Source of the DNA: Megaleporinus macrocephalus
Lineage: Eukaryota; Chordata; Actinopteri; Characiformes; Anostomidae
Length of the DNA stretch: 64,000 bases
Direction of reading: 5' to 3'
Assembly: GCA_021613375.1 (NCBI GenBank)
Contig: CM038711.1
Coordinates: 20,414,694-20,478,693, forward strand
Shown here one piece after another: positions 48,501 to 61,540 of the stretch. Each line of letters begins with the position of its first letter. Position 1 is the first letter of the stretch. Position numbers and translations under genes: made by a program. A model generated the notes under the pieces. It made no database searches. It had not been told where the DNA came from and saw only the letters and a program-made list of their open reading frames with translations.

Positions 48501-51500
48501 CAGCCTCCCCTGGCAGCAGTGCTAGCAGCTTGACTATAGTAACAGCCATGAGCAGCTCAGACAGTGGAGTAAGGTGGGTACTAAGCCCTGTCATTAGTAA
48601 CAAAGCTGCTTCTTGGGGATAAAATGTATTTATAATGTTTTAAAGAGCTGCTTCACCATGCGGTGATACTGGAGTTAATGCTTGCGTGTCATCAGATAAC
48701 AGTCACTGTTAGCGTTATTGTGTTGACCTGTCCCTTTTAAGCTCATTATCTGCTGGTTTCTCTGCAGGGTTGCCGAGGACCTAACCCAGAGCCCTAAGCT
48801 GTGTGCGGATGGTGCCAGCAACAGCCTGGCCCTGAGTGCCAGCACCAGCAGCCCAAGGTCCAGCTCCATCCTCATCTCAGGCCTTGGTGAAAACATCCAG
48901 GTAATTTATTCAGCCCAAATCATTTGCATTAATGTCAGCAGGTTGATCATAAGTTTTTTTTCTCCTCTGTGTTTATGTATCCACTGTTGTGTTTAAGATG
49001 TAAGGCCAGAGTGCGTAATTTGTTTATAGACTTTGACTTTATATACCATCATTATTTTCTCTGCATTTAGACCTTAGGGAGGGTTTCAGTATCGCTTTTT
49101 GTAATCTACAGAAACCTATTTATTACAGTTCTTGGGCCATTTTACAAAAACAAAGACCCGCCAACCTTTACTCATTTTGCGTAGCAGATATTCATTTAGA
49201 CATCAAACTACACTGCTACGATTTGTCACTTTAAAATACGAGAAAAGTCATTGATGGCTTTGAGTTCAACTGTCTGTGCATTCGTGCTCTAGGCAACTCG
49301 TCTACGGGTGTAACCGCTTTGGGCAGCAACCTGTTCGGAAAAGAAGACTTTAACCAATCATAGCGCTAGTTTTAAACTCTTCAAATAGGCTATGAGCAGA
49401 GAGCTGTTAGAACGACAGTAACGAAATTGTTTTTCATCCCTCTGGTTTTAAAGGGAGGACGTTACTAAACAACATTTCAGAGGTGACTGGCAGGGTGTGG
49501 GGGTTGTGAATTGTCTAAACTAGAGGACTCAAAAACTCAAGATGCAAAATATAAACTTGCAAGTTTTAACAGTTTGCGTGTGTAAATAACCCACCCGCGA
49601 GTGTAAATGTGAAACTGGTGATCACAGAAAGAAGTCCTGTGTGCGTGTTTATCATATCGCGCTCAAACCATCTTTTTTCATTCTCGACTCTATAGTTGTC
49701 TTCGCGCAGGTTGGCAAGTCTGAAAACATCATAGCTCTGAAATCTTATCTGTTTAGTCCCCGTGAGAACTTCGGTTAGGACTAAATTTCCTAATTACTGT
49801 CCTATTTTTGGGACAACTCCAGCTGTTTTGTAGTTTTCTAACTTTTAATGGCTAAATTTAATTTCATTAAAATCGTTAAAGAAGTAGAATGTTGAAATTG
49901 TTAGAAAACCATGAAAAGCATAAGTTCATTAGCATGTGCTTAAATATTATTCATATTACCAATTATTGGTTTTAGTTGAGTTAATTTCTTAGCCTGTTTT
50001 TAATTAATTTTTAAACTCTGCAGTTAAAATAATACAGACAGTTTCAATTATACTGCATCTGTTTATATAGATGAAATATTGGAAAATAAAAATATTGCCC
50101 TACATCTTGATAAATAGCTGCGGCAATGTTCTTCAATGTATTGATTGTTGTTAGTAAAACTTCCATTTCACACTGAGGGCTTGTATTTTTCCATTTTTGA
50201 GTTTAAAACCTTGAGATAATTTGGGTAAAATTTGCTTCTGTGATATGAATTTATAACTTAACTAAAGACTAAAGTGGGGATTACTGGGGACTATTTCACA
50301 AAGCTGCATCCCTCAGTTACCCAGAGTACTTCAGAGAAAAATCAGGCCCGTTTATTAGGAGAAGTAAGGGATGTTTGTTTTGGCATGTTATCTAGCTTAC
50401 TGAGATATCCTTCTGTGTAACATACCTTTATTGGCTTTTGCATTTGGAGTTCTGTCTTTGAATCTAACAGGGGGGCAACACACCCTCTACCCTTTCTTCA
50501 TTCGGCACCCTCTGTCCTCACCTCATGTGCCTCTTGCCAGAACACACCTCAGGGTTTCTCTCCTCCACTTGTCCGCTCTCCCTCTCTTTTGCGTGAGGCC
50601 TCTCTGTTATGTGAGGCGGCGTCCTACACTCATGTGCTTCCCCTCCCCTTTCCACTCCCCCCTACGCAGGTGCTGTCCCCTCCGAACCCACCCCTCTCCC
50701 TGGACCTGCAGGCCATTGAGCCCATTATGCTGCCCCAGGCCTCCCCCACCAGGGCCCGTTCCCCAGACGTCATCTCTTCCGCCTCCACAGCCATGTCACA
50801 GGACATCCCAGAGATCGCCTCGGAGACATTGCAGAGAGGCTTGGGTGGCACAGCAGCTGCTGAGGCACGAGACCCGCTGCAGGTTCTCCATGCGGACAGC
50901 ATGGCCTCGGCCGCCTCAGCCCTACACCTGCTCTCCCCACGGAACCGCAACAGCTCTGAGCACAGCCTGCTGCCGTTGGAGCTGGGCGGTGTGGCCGGGG
51001 AGAGTGAGCAGAGACTCAGCAATACACCATCCCTCCTGGAGACAGCGCTGTCGCAGGAAAATGCTGCTGCAGCTGCCGTCTCTTGTCCTGATAGCGGAGC
51101 GAACCACAGCTGGCCTGCAGCACCAGACATTACACGTGAAACACGCAACAGTCTGCGGGACAATGGCCTGGGAGACTGGTATGAGATAAAATATTGAAAA
51201 GTAGCTTCATAGCCAACAGTTTTCCAGAACAAATATGAATCTGATTTTTTTCTGGTTTTGCTCTCTCTTCTACTTGCTACTTACTTGATAAATTGTTCGA
51301 ATAAAGGGCTTTTTCAGAGCGTGAATGCACCTTTACGCTACACTAGAGCTCATTCCTAGATTAGTTGGCTGTTGCAGAGTTTTTTTTTTAGCAAATAGAT
51401 TTTGTACTACAGTGGTAGGACTGCTGAATAGGTCTGAAATATCAACAATAATGTTAAAAAATAATTTCCAGCTCTAGAGAGGACCTGAAGGAAAGGCACA

Positions 51501-52295
51501 TGTCCTCCCCCTACCACAGACGCACCTACCACCTAACCCAGAATGACAGCCAAGATGCCAGTGCAGAGCAGAGGTAGGAAACATGGTACTCACCAAGTAG
51601 CCTGTGTAGTGTTCTTAATGTAGTAACTTGTAGTAACAGTCTGTTTTGTAAAAATAGGTTCATATAATGTTATTCTCATTTACAAAGCACATCATTCCTT
51701 TGTTCTTTTTAAAAATAGGTTAGCAGGTCTTAAAACAGAAGCCTAAGTAACATTGCCTGATGTGGTTCATTGTCATGATACTGCAGTCTTCTTCTTTGAG
51801 CCATCTCTACAGTCATAAATCTAATGAGTTTTAATGAATTAGTTAATTTTTCTGCTTAAATTAAAATTATTAAAAAGAACTTGACTCTGTTTAAAGTAGT
51901 AGGCGACCCAAAATTGCTAACATTACAATCACGGAGGCTGATTATTTTTTTTTGGTTTTGTTGAACAGCGATCACGATGATGAGGTGGCCAGTCTGGCAT
52001 CATCCTCAGGAAACTGTGGCTCCCGAGCCTCTCACCGGCTCCCTGTAAAAGACTGGAAGACCTCACCTCGTGGCTCACCAAAACTCCAAAAGCGCAAGAG
52101 CAAGAAAGATGATGGGTGAGCATCAATGTGAAACTTCTTCAGTGTGAAACAGAACCTTTCCAATTGCTGTTGTATGTTTTGTACAGATCACTTATGATGG
52201 GAAGCTTATGTCCTCCTAACTATTAACTTTGTTTTAAATTTCTTTCCCCTCTAGTGAGTCTTCGCAATGCAGGCAGGTGGATAATCAGGTAAGAT

Positions 52296-52386
<91 letters not shown>

Positions 52387-55300
52387 TAGTACATTAGAAA
52401 ATGTAGCCAAGATAAGTAGTGGATTTACAAAAGAGATACCGAAGTCATCATTGGTATTTACTTGCTGCGTAATGTCTACACCATGTTCTGGTTAACTGCA
52501 CAGTTCAGTGATTTCCCTGTTCCCTAACACACCCACTAAACTGCACTGCACACCAGTCCTCCGGAACTTCCCTGCTCTGGTCACTGAACCTAAACTGAAT
52601 TGTCATTTCATTACACAGTCATGGAGGCAAACTTATTAAAGTCAGTAATCTTAAGCTACTGAGTAAATCAGGTTTTATTGTGAAGTCCAGGATAAGCTCC
52701 AGCAAAATTCATAGGTGTCCTGGGATCAGAGGTGTCTGGCGAAATGAACTGTATGTAAACTGTATGTAAGTCTGTGTTCATTGTCCAGCTGAGTGCAGAG
52801 GTACAAGAGGAGCTGCTGCTGCTGCTTAGGAGCCAGCAGAGGGAGCTTGCTGAGCTGCGACAGAGCCAACAAGAGCTGCTGCAGAGGGTTACAGGCCACA
52901 TGGATGCTGTTCAGAGCTCCATTATGGCCCACGTTGAGCATGTCTTGCTCACGCAGCAGGAGCAGGAACGTATCCTTCCAGCAGATGGAGCGTGTCTTAC
53001 GGGGTTTCTTACAAATCTGTTCTAGAATGTGGCTACTGAGATCTTACCTGAAACCACTGTGCAGCTGGTAATCAAGTAATTGGTAATAAAATGCGGTGTT
53101 ATAGTAATGTATTTAAAAAATCAGAGAACTCAAATTTCTGAAGGCTAATGTATTCTAGTTACAATTACTCAGCTTGACTCCTGTCTTGTGTATCTGTTTT
53201 AAACCACGTCTTGGTGTTGGTCCATGACTGAGTGTTGTGTCAGAAAGGAGAATTGAGCGAGTGTTGGCAGAGGGGCACACACGTAGCCAACAGCTTCAGG
53301 AGCACATGGCCCAGCAGCTGGCCCATACTCTCGGCACCACGCTCTCTAGCCGCCTGGACAAAGTGCTGCGCGAGGAGATGAAGAAGACCGTTCCACAGAG
53401 TAAGAGTCACTGCTGACTGTCACTATTCAGTGCTTCACTACATAGTAACATTTGTTTCTCTCAGTTAACTTAAAAGAGATGGTTGAATTAAGACTGCTAA
53501 TGTGGCTAACTGTTGTAACTGACTGGTGGAAGGAGTCAATTTGAATGAAGCTTGTATTTTGTCTGAACAGTCCTATTTAATAAGGAAAGGTTATCATGTT
53601 TATTTTTTGTGCCTGGTTCTTTTGTGCACTCTTATAGTTCTTTCTTGGCCATGCACAGAAGACATGAGATTGCAATGAGAGCCACCAACCAGTGGCAGGA
53701 CAGTTATGGGGTCTTGTTTGTACAGTGACTTTTTTAATTGTATTGTTCACCGTGTTGCAGCCATTTCAAAGAGTCTGGAACCTGTGACTGGGCAGATGAG
53801 TAACACTATTGCTGCTAAGCTGACCGCAGTGGAGGGAACACTAAAGGAAAACGTTATGAAAGTCGTCAAGTCTAAGGTCTGTGGCGCAAACTTTTTTTTT
53901 ACACTACAAATGGCATCCAGTTGTAGGACTAGCTTTAACATAGTTTCTCACCTTTCTTTTATGTTAAAGTCTGGATTTATGCGTCTGGTCATGTCAAGTG
54001 CTTTTTAGAATTTTATGTAATAATCCAAGTTAACTTTATTACTCATGTTGTGACTTCCTTGGAATAATATAAATTAGATCTATTGTGTATATAATATTGT
54101 GCACCAGGTCACATTCCAATGAAAGAAAAGCCCCAGTATAGCAAACAGTTAGGCCAGTTTAAGTAGTTTTCTCACCCCACAGTGTAATTAGCGGTTTACT
54201 AAAAATGCCAGCTTTGAGCAGATACAATCATGTCTTTTTACTGTTTCCTTCTTAGAATACTACAGATGCGATTGGCAGGGCTGCAGCTGAGGCCATGCAG
54301 GGCCCCATCCAAGCGGCCTACAAAGATGCCTTCCAGAGCATTGTGCTTCCTGTGTTCGAGCGTGGCTGCCAATCCATGTTCCAGCAGATCAATGACAGCT
54401 TTAAACAGGGCACCAATGACTGTAAGAACAACCAAACCTGAACACCCCCACTGAAATCTATTTGTAACACAACAAAGCCTGCATGGGGTTACTGTGGAAC
54501 TGTTTGGTTTCGGTTTATCCAAGCAGTAAGATAAATGAATAAGTATATTGGGGAATCAAACAGATGGTATGTCTTATCTGAAATCCTCTGTTTTAGAGGT
54601 TTTTACTTAGGTTTGTGTTTTAATTCTCTTGTCTAACCCCATCATGGAGGAGTCAGTGGTGGTTCCCGCTCTTCCTCTCTCTCTCTGTCTGCCTGCTTTG
54701 TTTTAATGGATTGCGTTACTAATCCCTCTCACCCTCAACAGATATTCAGCAGCTGGAGACACATGTCAAGAACAGGAGGCAGCGTGAGCAGGATGCTCGA
54801 GATCCTATGGTTGGTCAGCTACAACAGATGATTGACACGCTGCAGAGTTCCCAAGATCAACTGGCCACCACTGTAGCAGCCAGTGTACGCTCTGAGGTTC
54901 AGCATCAACTCCACATGATCGTAGGAAAGTAAGTTATGCACACACAACCCAACACACTCATTACATAGTGGAAATTTAATTTCCACCTTCAGTCAGAAAT
55001 CAAAAGTTGTTAAGTTCGGTGAAGGGCACTGCTTAGGAGCACTCAGATTTTTATTTTTTTTCCTTTTTCTTTTCTGTTCTCATTATAATCTTTGCTCTGG
55101 AGGTGCAGATTGATTTGATGCTTACGGCGATGCATGAATAGTTGGTATGCAGAAGCCTTCTTAAGCCTGGATTTAATTTCTGCCAATAAAGTCTTTTTGT
55201 CTTTCTCACAGCGTTTTGCTTTATGTAGTATAATACTTGAGTTGGAGACACTTATTAAAATCTCCCCTTCCAATGTTTGTACTGTGGTTGCAAAAACAAT

Positions 55301-55475
55301 TTATAATTGCAGTTTTGTACTAATTTGTTTTTGTATTCAGTTTGCACAGCTTTAAGTAATTACTGAATCAGCCTTATGAATACTAAACCAGTGATTCCAT
55401 CTGGAGCCATTACGGAGTGTAAATCCGTGTGCTTTTGTTCTGCTGTAAATACTGAACTCGCTTTATCATCCTCAG

Positions 55476-55540
<65 letters not shown>

Positions 55541-58500
55541 CCAGCCTTTTGACTTTAAATATAAATATACTGTTTTTAAAGTTCTGAACTGAACTTATGT
55601 AAACCATGTTTATATCAGTAAATCATTTCTTCTCATTGCTTTATTTTATGCTCTGTGTTAAGCGTTATGCAGCGATATATTTGTAGTATAAAGTAACAAG
55701 AGACTGACTATAGCCTGAGCAATTCTCAAAAGCACTGATTAGATTGTAAACAACTAGTTTGCAGTGACTACACGCTGATGTTGCCAGTATGTTTGATGCG
55801 AGCTCTGTAACCCTGTGTCAAACTGGGAGAGAGTATATGTTTGCTTAGCCGTCTCATGATCTTTGTGTTGTGATTTTTAACGGCCCTTGTGTTTTCTTGT
55901 GTTTGCAGTCTGCAAGACTCGATCCTGACGCAGGTGCAGCGCATTGTGAAGGGTGAGGTGAGCCTGGCCATGAAGGAGCAGCAGGCGGCTGTCACCTCCA
56001 GCATCATGCAGGCCATGCGCTCAGCTGCTGGGACCCCTGTACCCACAGCCCACATCGACTACCAGGCTCAGCAGTCCAGCATTCTGCAACTGCTGCAGCA
56101 GGGTCAGCTCAACGAGGCCTTCCAGCAGGTCAGAGAACTTATGTGATGCGTGTTTTGCAACGTGCATATACAGGTAGAAACCACTGAGTTGGCCTGTAGT
56201 TCAGTTTTTGGAGGGCCCTCCTCAATCATGCTTACCTGTTATTTGGATCTGTGGTCCTTGAACAGAAAGTCTTTTAGCTGTGGTGGGGTAGGGGCTTCCA
56301 GGATCAGAAATGGACGCTTTTGGTTTAGTTTCAGATTAGCATTATTGACATGTGCACATCTGGCATAATCATTTTCCTAACTTGACTCTTCTTCCTCCAG
56401 GCCTTGTCTGCAGCTGATTTAAATCTAGTGCTCTATGTATGCGAGACTATCGACTCGCAGCAGGTGTTTGGCCAGCATCCATGCCCCCTGCACCAGGCTG
56501 TACTGCTCTCGCTCATCCAGCAGCTTTCCACCAGCCTGGCCACACGCACCGACCTCAAGATTAGGTCAGTCTCTCTATATTCCTACAGTGCGATTGACAC
56601 TGAAAACACAGTAGTCCGTATATTTATCTTTCAAACATTCATGGAAGAGACAGTATCCCTGTAAAGCAACATCTATGTTTTTATACCGGCACATGGGAAT
56701 CAGTTAGCGCGTCGTTTTAACTCTTTGTGACTTAAGCATAGGGCAAGGTATTCCAGTGCCATTGATACTTGGATTAGTGTTGAGTAAGAGTCTTTTTTAT
56801 CCTGGCTACCTAATTCCTCTGACAGTGACCTTGAGTAAATGGCCGCTGGGCTGGATCTCCCAGGCATAAAGGGCAGGCTGTGTTGAGTTGCATTGAGCTA
56901 GGCTTATTAAAGCTCTCTCCAGGCTAGCCAGGCTAGATATGTGTGCTAAGGGAGAACTGCCGGCCTCCCTCCAATCACGGCCTAATGTTCTCCTCACCCG
57001 CTGCCAAGTCCCTTTACTGCACTACTATGGAAGCCAAGGCCATTTCTGAATTCCTCTCACGAACATGGCTGTGTATTACTGCCCATATGGTCATGCATTA
57101 CCATGTATGCATTGACACCTTTGCCTCATCGCAGTGCTATTCAGGCAGGTACAGCAGATGTGGAAGATGCTAACTGGTGTTGAAGGTTACCTGTGGTAGC
57201 CCTAATACATGGTGGTTGTACTGTATTTGTCAAGGACCTCATTAGGAAATGCATTGAGCCATATGCTTTAGCTTTCTTTAATTATCTTAATTAAATCAGC
57301 TGCTGAATATCAGGGGCTGACGTGAACCACAGGGTCAAAATGTGAATAGTGCATTTCCACAACATGACAGGCTAATGGCTCTTAAGCCTGAAGATTACTA
57401 TTGAGAACACAGCAGCAAGGGTTTAAACGCATTGGAACAGGCCCTACAGATGTGGAATCAGAACAGGCTGATACAGGGCTTCTGAGCTTAGCCATCTGGA
57501 GCAGGACATGGCACACAGCACTGAGAATGTCAACCTTTTTTCTATTATATATTTTTTTTATCTAATACTTTAATCTTAGCAAGTGCTTGTAGGGTAATTA
57601 AGATGACCTCTGTTTAACATGCGCTGGAAGATGGAGGAGCCACCACAGTATTGAACAGTAGAGTCATTACACTTGAAAGACAGATGGTGAGTTTTCCCCC
57701 ATTTGGACAGGTGGCATTTTACTAATCCTTTACCAGGTTTTATCAAGCCTGCCTGCCTGCCTAGAGAGACAAAGGGAAAAAAACACTGTCCCAGAATAGC
57801 ATTTAAGAAGCAGCAAACAGCCTCTGTTACTACAGATGTTAAAAGATCCTGGTTTGCTAGGGGTGTGTGTGTGTGTGTGTGTGTGAGTGTGTGTAGGGGG
57901 GTTTAATCAGGGCATATCAAAGATCACCACTGCTTCTCCAATTCAATATTAATTGCTGGAGTGCTGTCTCGGTGGAAAGGGCCTCTCGAAAGTAATGAGA
58001 TTAGGCTTCAAAGCAAACTAATAACGATTTGGAAAGCAGAGATTAAAGGAGATTGCTCTAACAGAAAAACATGATGGAAATGATGGGAATTTCATGATAT
58101 AACGTTACTTTAAATTTGAGTTATAGTACCATGAACGTCAACCTTGTGACAATAGTTAATCCATTATAAGCTTTATTTACTGTTTTTATTCACTGTATTA
58201 CTTTTATAACACAGTATTGAACAAGGTGACCGCACGTCATGTGTTTAATTTCCAATCAAAATGGTCATCTATGTACATATTTAACAGGAAATTACGGAAA
58301 CTTCCACAACTTCCAGTGTAGTTGTAGATTTATCAGGATTTTGTCTTTGGCTTTATTAGTTTCCATTCTTCTCATTTGTTTTGAGGGGATTTGTTTTCAG
58401 TTTTCCACACGTCTGAGGTTTAGCAATTGTAGCATTTTTCTACTTACAATCCAAGTAATCTGGGACACATTAAATGATAAGGTCTGGGGAGGTCATTCCA

Positions 58501-59327
58501 CAACTCTGTGGACTTCATCCATTACCTTTTCTCTTTATCTACTTCTGGACAGCTTGTTGAATTGACTTCTCATAGTGGTAGGAAAGACAGAAACACCTGT
58601 GGATTTTTCTTAGATCTGAAGTAATTCCTCTTTCTCAAAGATGAAAGTTTAAAGTAGCTGATGGTTGCTGTTTTAGACGCTCCCAGGTCTTGCAAAGTTG
58701 TTGAAAGTGCTATTTTCTCTATACCTTTTAATCATTTTTCTGAGGCTCCAGTTTTCTAAAGTGGATTCTCTTTTTTATCTCCTGAAAAAATTAAAGCTAG
58801 TACTTTTGCACAGTACTGTATATTCGTTCATTGATAAATCATTGTCACAATATTGCATTTCAAACTTTGTTCATGGACTTCAAATTGCAGGCTTACTTAA
58901 TAGCTTTTGCAGAATATAGTTGGCCCCTTGTAATGTAATTCTGGACAGCACCAGTAGTGCCTGTGTTTATTGGCTATCATATCGTTCCACTGATGCTGTC
59001 TCTTCCATGGGTTATGATATCAGCAGTACCCAATCATAACAAAATTCAGGCTGAAAAGATTTGCTGTGTTATGAGGCATGTGATGGCATGCTGACAGTTG
59101 CTCACATGCTAACTGTGACTAAATTGTGTGTGTGTGTTTGTAGTTATCTCGAGGATGCAGTGATGAACCTGGACCATGGGGACCCGGTTACCAGAGACCA
59201 CATGAGTGCAGTGTTGTCCCAGGTGCGGCAGAAGCTGTTCCAGTTCCTGCAGCAGGACCCCCACAGCCCCCTAAGCAAGCGTGCCCGCCGCCTCATGATG
59301 ATGCTGCAGGGCCTGGTCAGCCACTAG
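39582..59327 (+). CDS. edc4: EDC4, enhancer of mRNA decapping 4 (Ge-1/Hedls)
   Basis: Coding exons: 39582-39669, 40746-40902, 41117-41228, 41327-41426, 42992-43178, 43344-43491, 43898-44002, 44131-44240, 44478-44561, 44760-44855, 45088-45187, 47008-47188, 47454-47520, 47764-47864, 48030-48220, 48497-48573, 48768-48900, 50670-51178, 51472-51573, 51969-52115, 52255-52288, 52789-52969, 53244-53399, 53761-53876, 54256-54421, 54742-54928, 55909-56128, 56401-56564, 59144-59327 (TAG). The sum is 4203 nt, 1400 residues, all phases agree; human EDC4 is about 1400 residues. The N-terminal WD40 domain shows GDDGSTC, KYDWEHKYYYGNLIAVSN, LATASHDGYVKFWQIY and FLITGADQNQELKMW. A Ser/Pro-rich linker follows with PKLMTPDAFMTPSAS and RSPDVISSASTAMSQDIPEI. 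The C-terminal half is helical: QQRELAELRQSQQELLQR, VQRIVKGEVSLAMKEQQAAV, TAHIDYQAQQSSILQLLQQG, AADLNLVLYVCETID. EDC4 is the P-body scaffold joining DCP1 and DCP2 and promotes decapping (family knowledge). Confidence 0.97.
41560..42420. mobile_element. DNA-transposon-like repeat in EDC4 intron 4
   Basis: The stretch begins near AAAGCATGTGGACACTGGAC and ends near TACTTTTGACCATCTAGACA. These words resemble the ends of a common fish non-autonomous DNA element. A similar opening (AGTATGTGGACACCTGATTG) occurs at about 46120. Family not fixed; no coding capacity seen. Confidence 0.45.
45452..46003. mobile_element. Non-autonomous DNA element with AGACCTGCC termini, copy 1
   Basis: In EDC4 intron 11. 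It starts AGACCTGCCGACC and ends GGTTGGCAGGTCT, a 13-bp terminal inverted repeat with one mismatch. Copy 2 at 49154-49721 shares the body: ATTTTGCGTAGCAGATA, GTAACGAAATTGT, GTTTCATCCCTCT or TTTTCATCCCTCT, AAAGGGAGGAC, and TTTCAGAGGTGACTGGCAG. No transposase frame is present. Confidence 0.8.
46180..46480. repeat. Possible interspersed repeat with CGATAT/AATATTGTGATATT words
   Basis: EDC4 intron 11. The AATATTGTGATATTCAATAT core is characteristic of a fish repeat type, but I cannot set its ends or family. Confidence 0.35.
49154..49721. mobile_element. Non-autonomous DNA element with AGACCTGCC termini, copy 2
   Basis: In EDC4 intron 17. It starts AGACCCGCCAACC and ends GGTTGGCAAGTCT. Same strand and same body as copy 1 at 45452-46003, with an extra block of about 180 nt near 49215-49390 that copy 1 lacks, and losing a GC-rich block that copy 1 has near 45890-45960. 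Confidence 0.8.
52299..52381. repeat. (TA)n microsatellite, about 83 bp
   Basis: Uninterrupted TA run starting 10 bases after the donor of EDC4 exon 21 (ends 52288). Confidence 0.95.
55479..55537. repeat. (CT)n microsatellite
   Basis: Perfect CT run in EDC4 intron 26. Confidence 0.95.
56565..59143 (+). other. edc4: EDC4 intron 28
   Basis: About 2.6 kb with no coding exon seen. A GT microsatellite lies at about 57862-57894 and an interspersed repeat at about 58560-58830. Confidence 0.7.
58560..58830 (+). repeat. Interspersed repeat shared with 18600-18960
   Basis: Same order of words as in the TSNAXIP1 intron (AGATCTGAAG, AAGATGAAAG, CCAGGTCTTGCA, GTTGTTGAAAG). The repeat may extend left to about 58480 (GGTCATTCCACAACTCTGTG). 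Confidence 0.55.
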
Positions 59328-61540
59328 TGCCCAGCGCCCCGTTTTGGCTGCCTCAGCTGCCCGCAGCGTCCTCCGTAATCTCTGTGACGTTCACGCACTT
59401 CTGCACGGTCTCCTCTGCCTGTGCAGCTGCCCACGCTTCGCCCAGTAGCTCATACGATGCTGAGTGGCTTGCATGATGGGAGTTGTAGTCCAGATCCTGA
59501 GACTGTGTAATTTTCTGTATGATAACGCTGCACTACATTTCCTTCAGAGTTGTACCTCTTATTTCAAAAGATAACCCTTGTGGCCCTCTTGATCCAGCTT
59601 TTTGTGTTGCTTGAGCATTTTTCCTTATAATATGGAAAAAGTTATTCTACACAAGACACAAGATTTATTTTTGTGCATTTGGAGCTTATGTTAACCATCC
59701 TCCTATCACCATGAGACTTGTAGCACTGATTTTTCTGTTTAAAACAATTATACGTTTAACAAATATTAGTTGTGTTCAGGGGAAACTACCATATCTAACT
59801 GCAGCCAGCATTGGAGATGTAGTCCATACATTGTGCACCATTTTATTCCACAAATGATTGCATAGCGTGGAAAATTTGCATTCATCCTGCCCTGTCATGA
59901 TTCTTATGATCTTCATGTCAAAGGATGTTTTTTGCCAATAAGAAACATTTTAGATTAGTTTCTGTAAAAGCTCTCAGATTTTACAGTTATTTGTTAGTTG
60001 CAGTGCTTAGATTACGTCTCCAGAGGGCAGATATTTATATGCCATTTATCTGCATTGATATTATCTGGCTATTTTTATATGCTGGTTCTGTGGGCTTTGT
60101 GTGGTGTTTTTTTTTTTTTCACCCCCCCCCTTCTTTTTCTGTCTCCAACCCGCCCTCCAGAGCACCGTTTCTCTTTCCCTTTCATCGCATAGATTTAGTT
60201 TTGTTGTCCTCTTGGCTCCCTTTTGCTTGATTGATGTTGAGCAAACTGACTGGAACTAGAAGTGATGTTCAGCTCAGTCGACTGATTGTATTTGTTTCAA
60301 ACTGAGCAACGTTAATACGATTGGAAATGCTATTAAGTCAGAAAGAGTGGATACTGCTTGCTCAGTGGAGGAAGGACACCTTTACGGAAAGTGCCTTATC
60401 AGTGTATTGCTCATTGGTAATCTGGATCCCCTATCACATGGGCCATATAGCCTCCTCTTTTTGATCTCATTGTCTGATCCCTACGCAGTTTTGCGTTTTA
60501 GCTGATAGGTAAGGATCTAAATGGGGTGAACTAGTTGTGATACAGATGTATTTAGTTCCATTTTTTTTAAGTGCTCTAAAAAGATTTGGCTGCTGTTGGA
60601 GTCGTTCCTGTCAAGATGTTCTCACAAGTGTTTTGCGAGTGCCGTTTAAAAGAGCAGCCATGGTTCAAACATCACTGTTATGGGCGTATAGTTCTGGTAG
60701 ACTTTGTTGATCTTTCTTATATTTTTTTTCTTCTTCTTTCTCAGATCCATCTCCATCCGTATGGTTCCTTGTCTTTTTTTCCTACTTGGCTTAAATGCAA
60801 ACAATGTCTCGCTTTACCCCATTCAGTATCTTAAACAGTTATTGATCTTGGGGATCTTGAGCTGCTGTTAGGGATATACTAAGCTGAGAATGCTTGCATG
60901 CCATTTAGAAAAGCCGTGTACATTTGGATTCAATTTCCTATTTGCCCCAAGGTTCCCAATTACCGGTTGTGTTGGCCATCAGATATGGGTTTGGTGGATA
61001 AGACCCACATTTATCTAGTTATGTTTCCTTTCAAGTCATTTACGTGAAGTCATTTATAATATTTCGCAGCGCCTCTTTAAACAAAAAAAAAGAAAAAAAA
61101 CAGATGGTTTTGAATTTCTGTTTACTTCGTTATGTATCTGTTCAGAACACCCCTCATGTTGTCAGACACAACAGAGACTAACCGTAACCTTATCTTATAC
61201 CGCGGTTCTAGGCAGGTAATTGCAATGTAAAATAAAGTCTACTGGTTTTGATGCTGTAGAAATACTGTTTTAGTAACGTTTGATACTGGGTTAAGCATCA
61301 AAATCATACAGACGTGAATGTCGGAGGCTTGCACATAAACGCTCTATTAAACTTGTTTTTCCAAGTTCACGTTTAAGACCTAGCTTTTGTTTTGTGTGCA
61401 ACAAATATGGATCATTTGTAATTTTTTTTCCATTGTGTTTGAATTCTGGTCCTTGTGCTTGGATTATTATGTTGTATATTTTACACGTATTTCTTTTACC
61501 CTAGACGTTTTGGAATAAAAAAGAGAAAATACTTAATACA
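59328..61540 (+). other. edc4: EDC4 3' UTR
   Basis: Noncoding sequence after the TAG. AATAAA occurs at 61231-61236 and 61514-61519, either of which could end the transcript. A T-rich then C-rich run lies at 60108-60130. Confidence 0.6.
61231..61236 (+). terminator. edc4: Candidate poly(A) signal, EDC4
   Basis: AATAAA, about 1.9 kb after the stop codon. A second AATAAA lies at 61514-61519. Confidence 0.5.

Noticed and set aside
50471..50669. Upstream acceptor (CTAACAG at 50470) as the start of EDC4 exon 18
   Set aside because: It would put the exon out of phase with exon 17 and reach a stop. The CCCCCCTACGCAG acceptor at 50669 keeps the frame and has a far better pyrimidine tract.
50431..51232. 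Three long overlapping open frames over EDC4 exon 18 (two on plus, one of 200 codons on minus)
   Set aside because: Only the frame joined in phase 0 at the 50670 acceptor matches EDC4 (RSPDVISSASTAMSQDIPEI). The other two are GC-rich, low-complexity by-products of a 509-nt coding exon.
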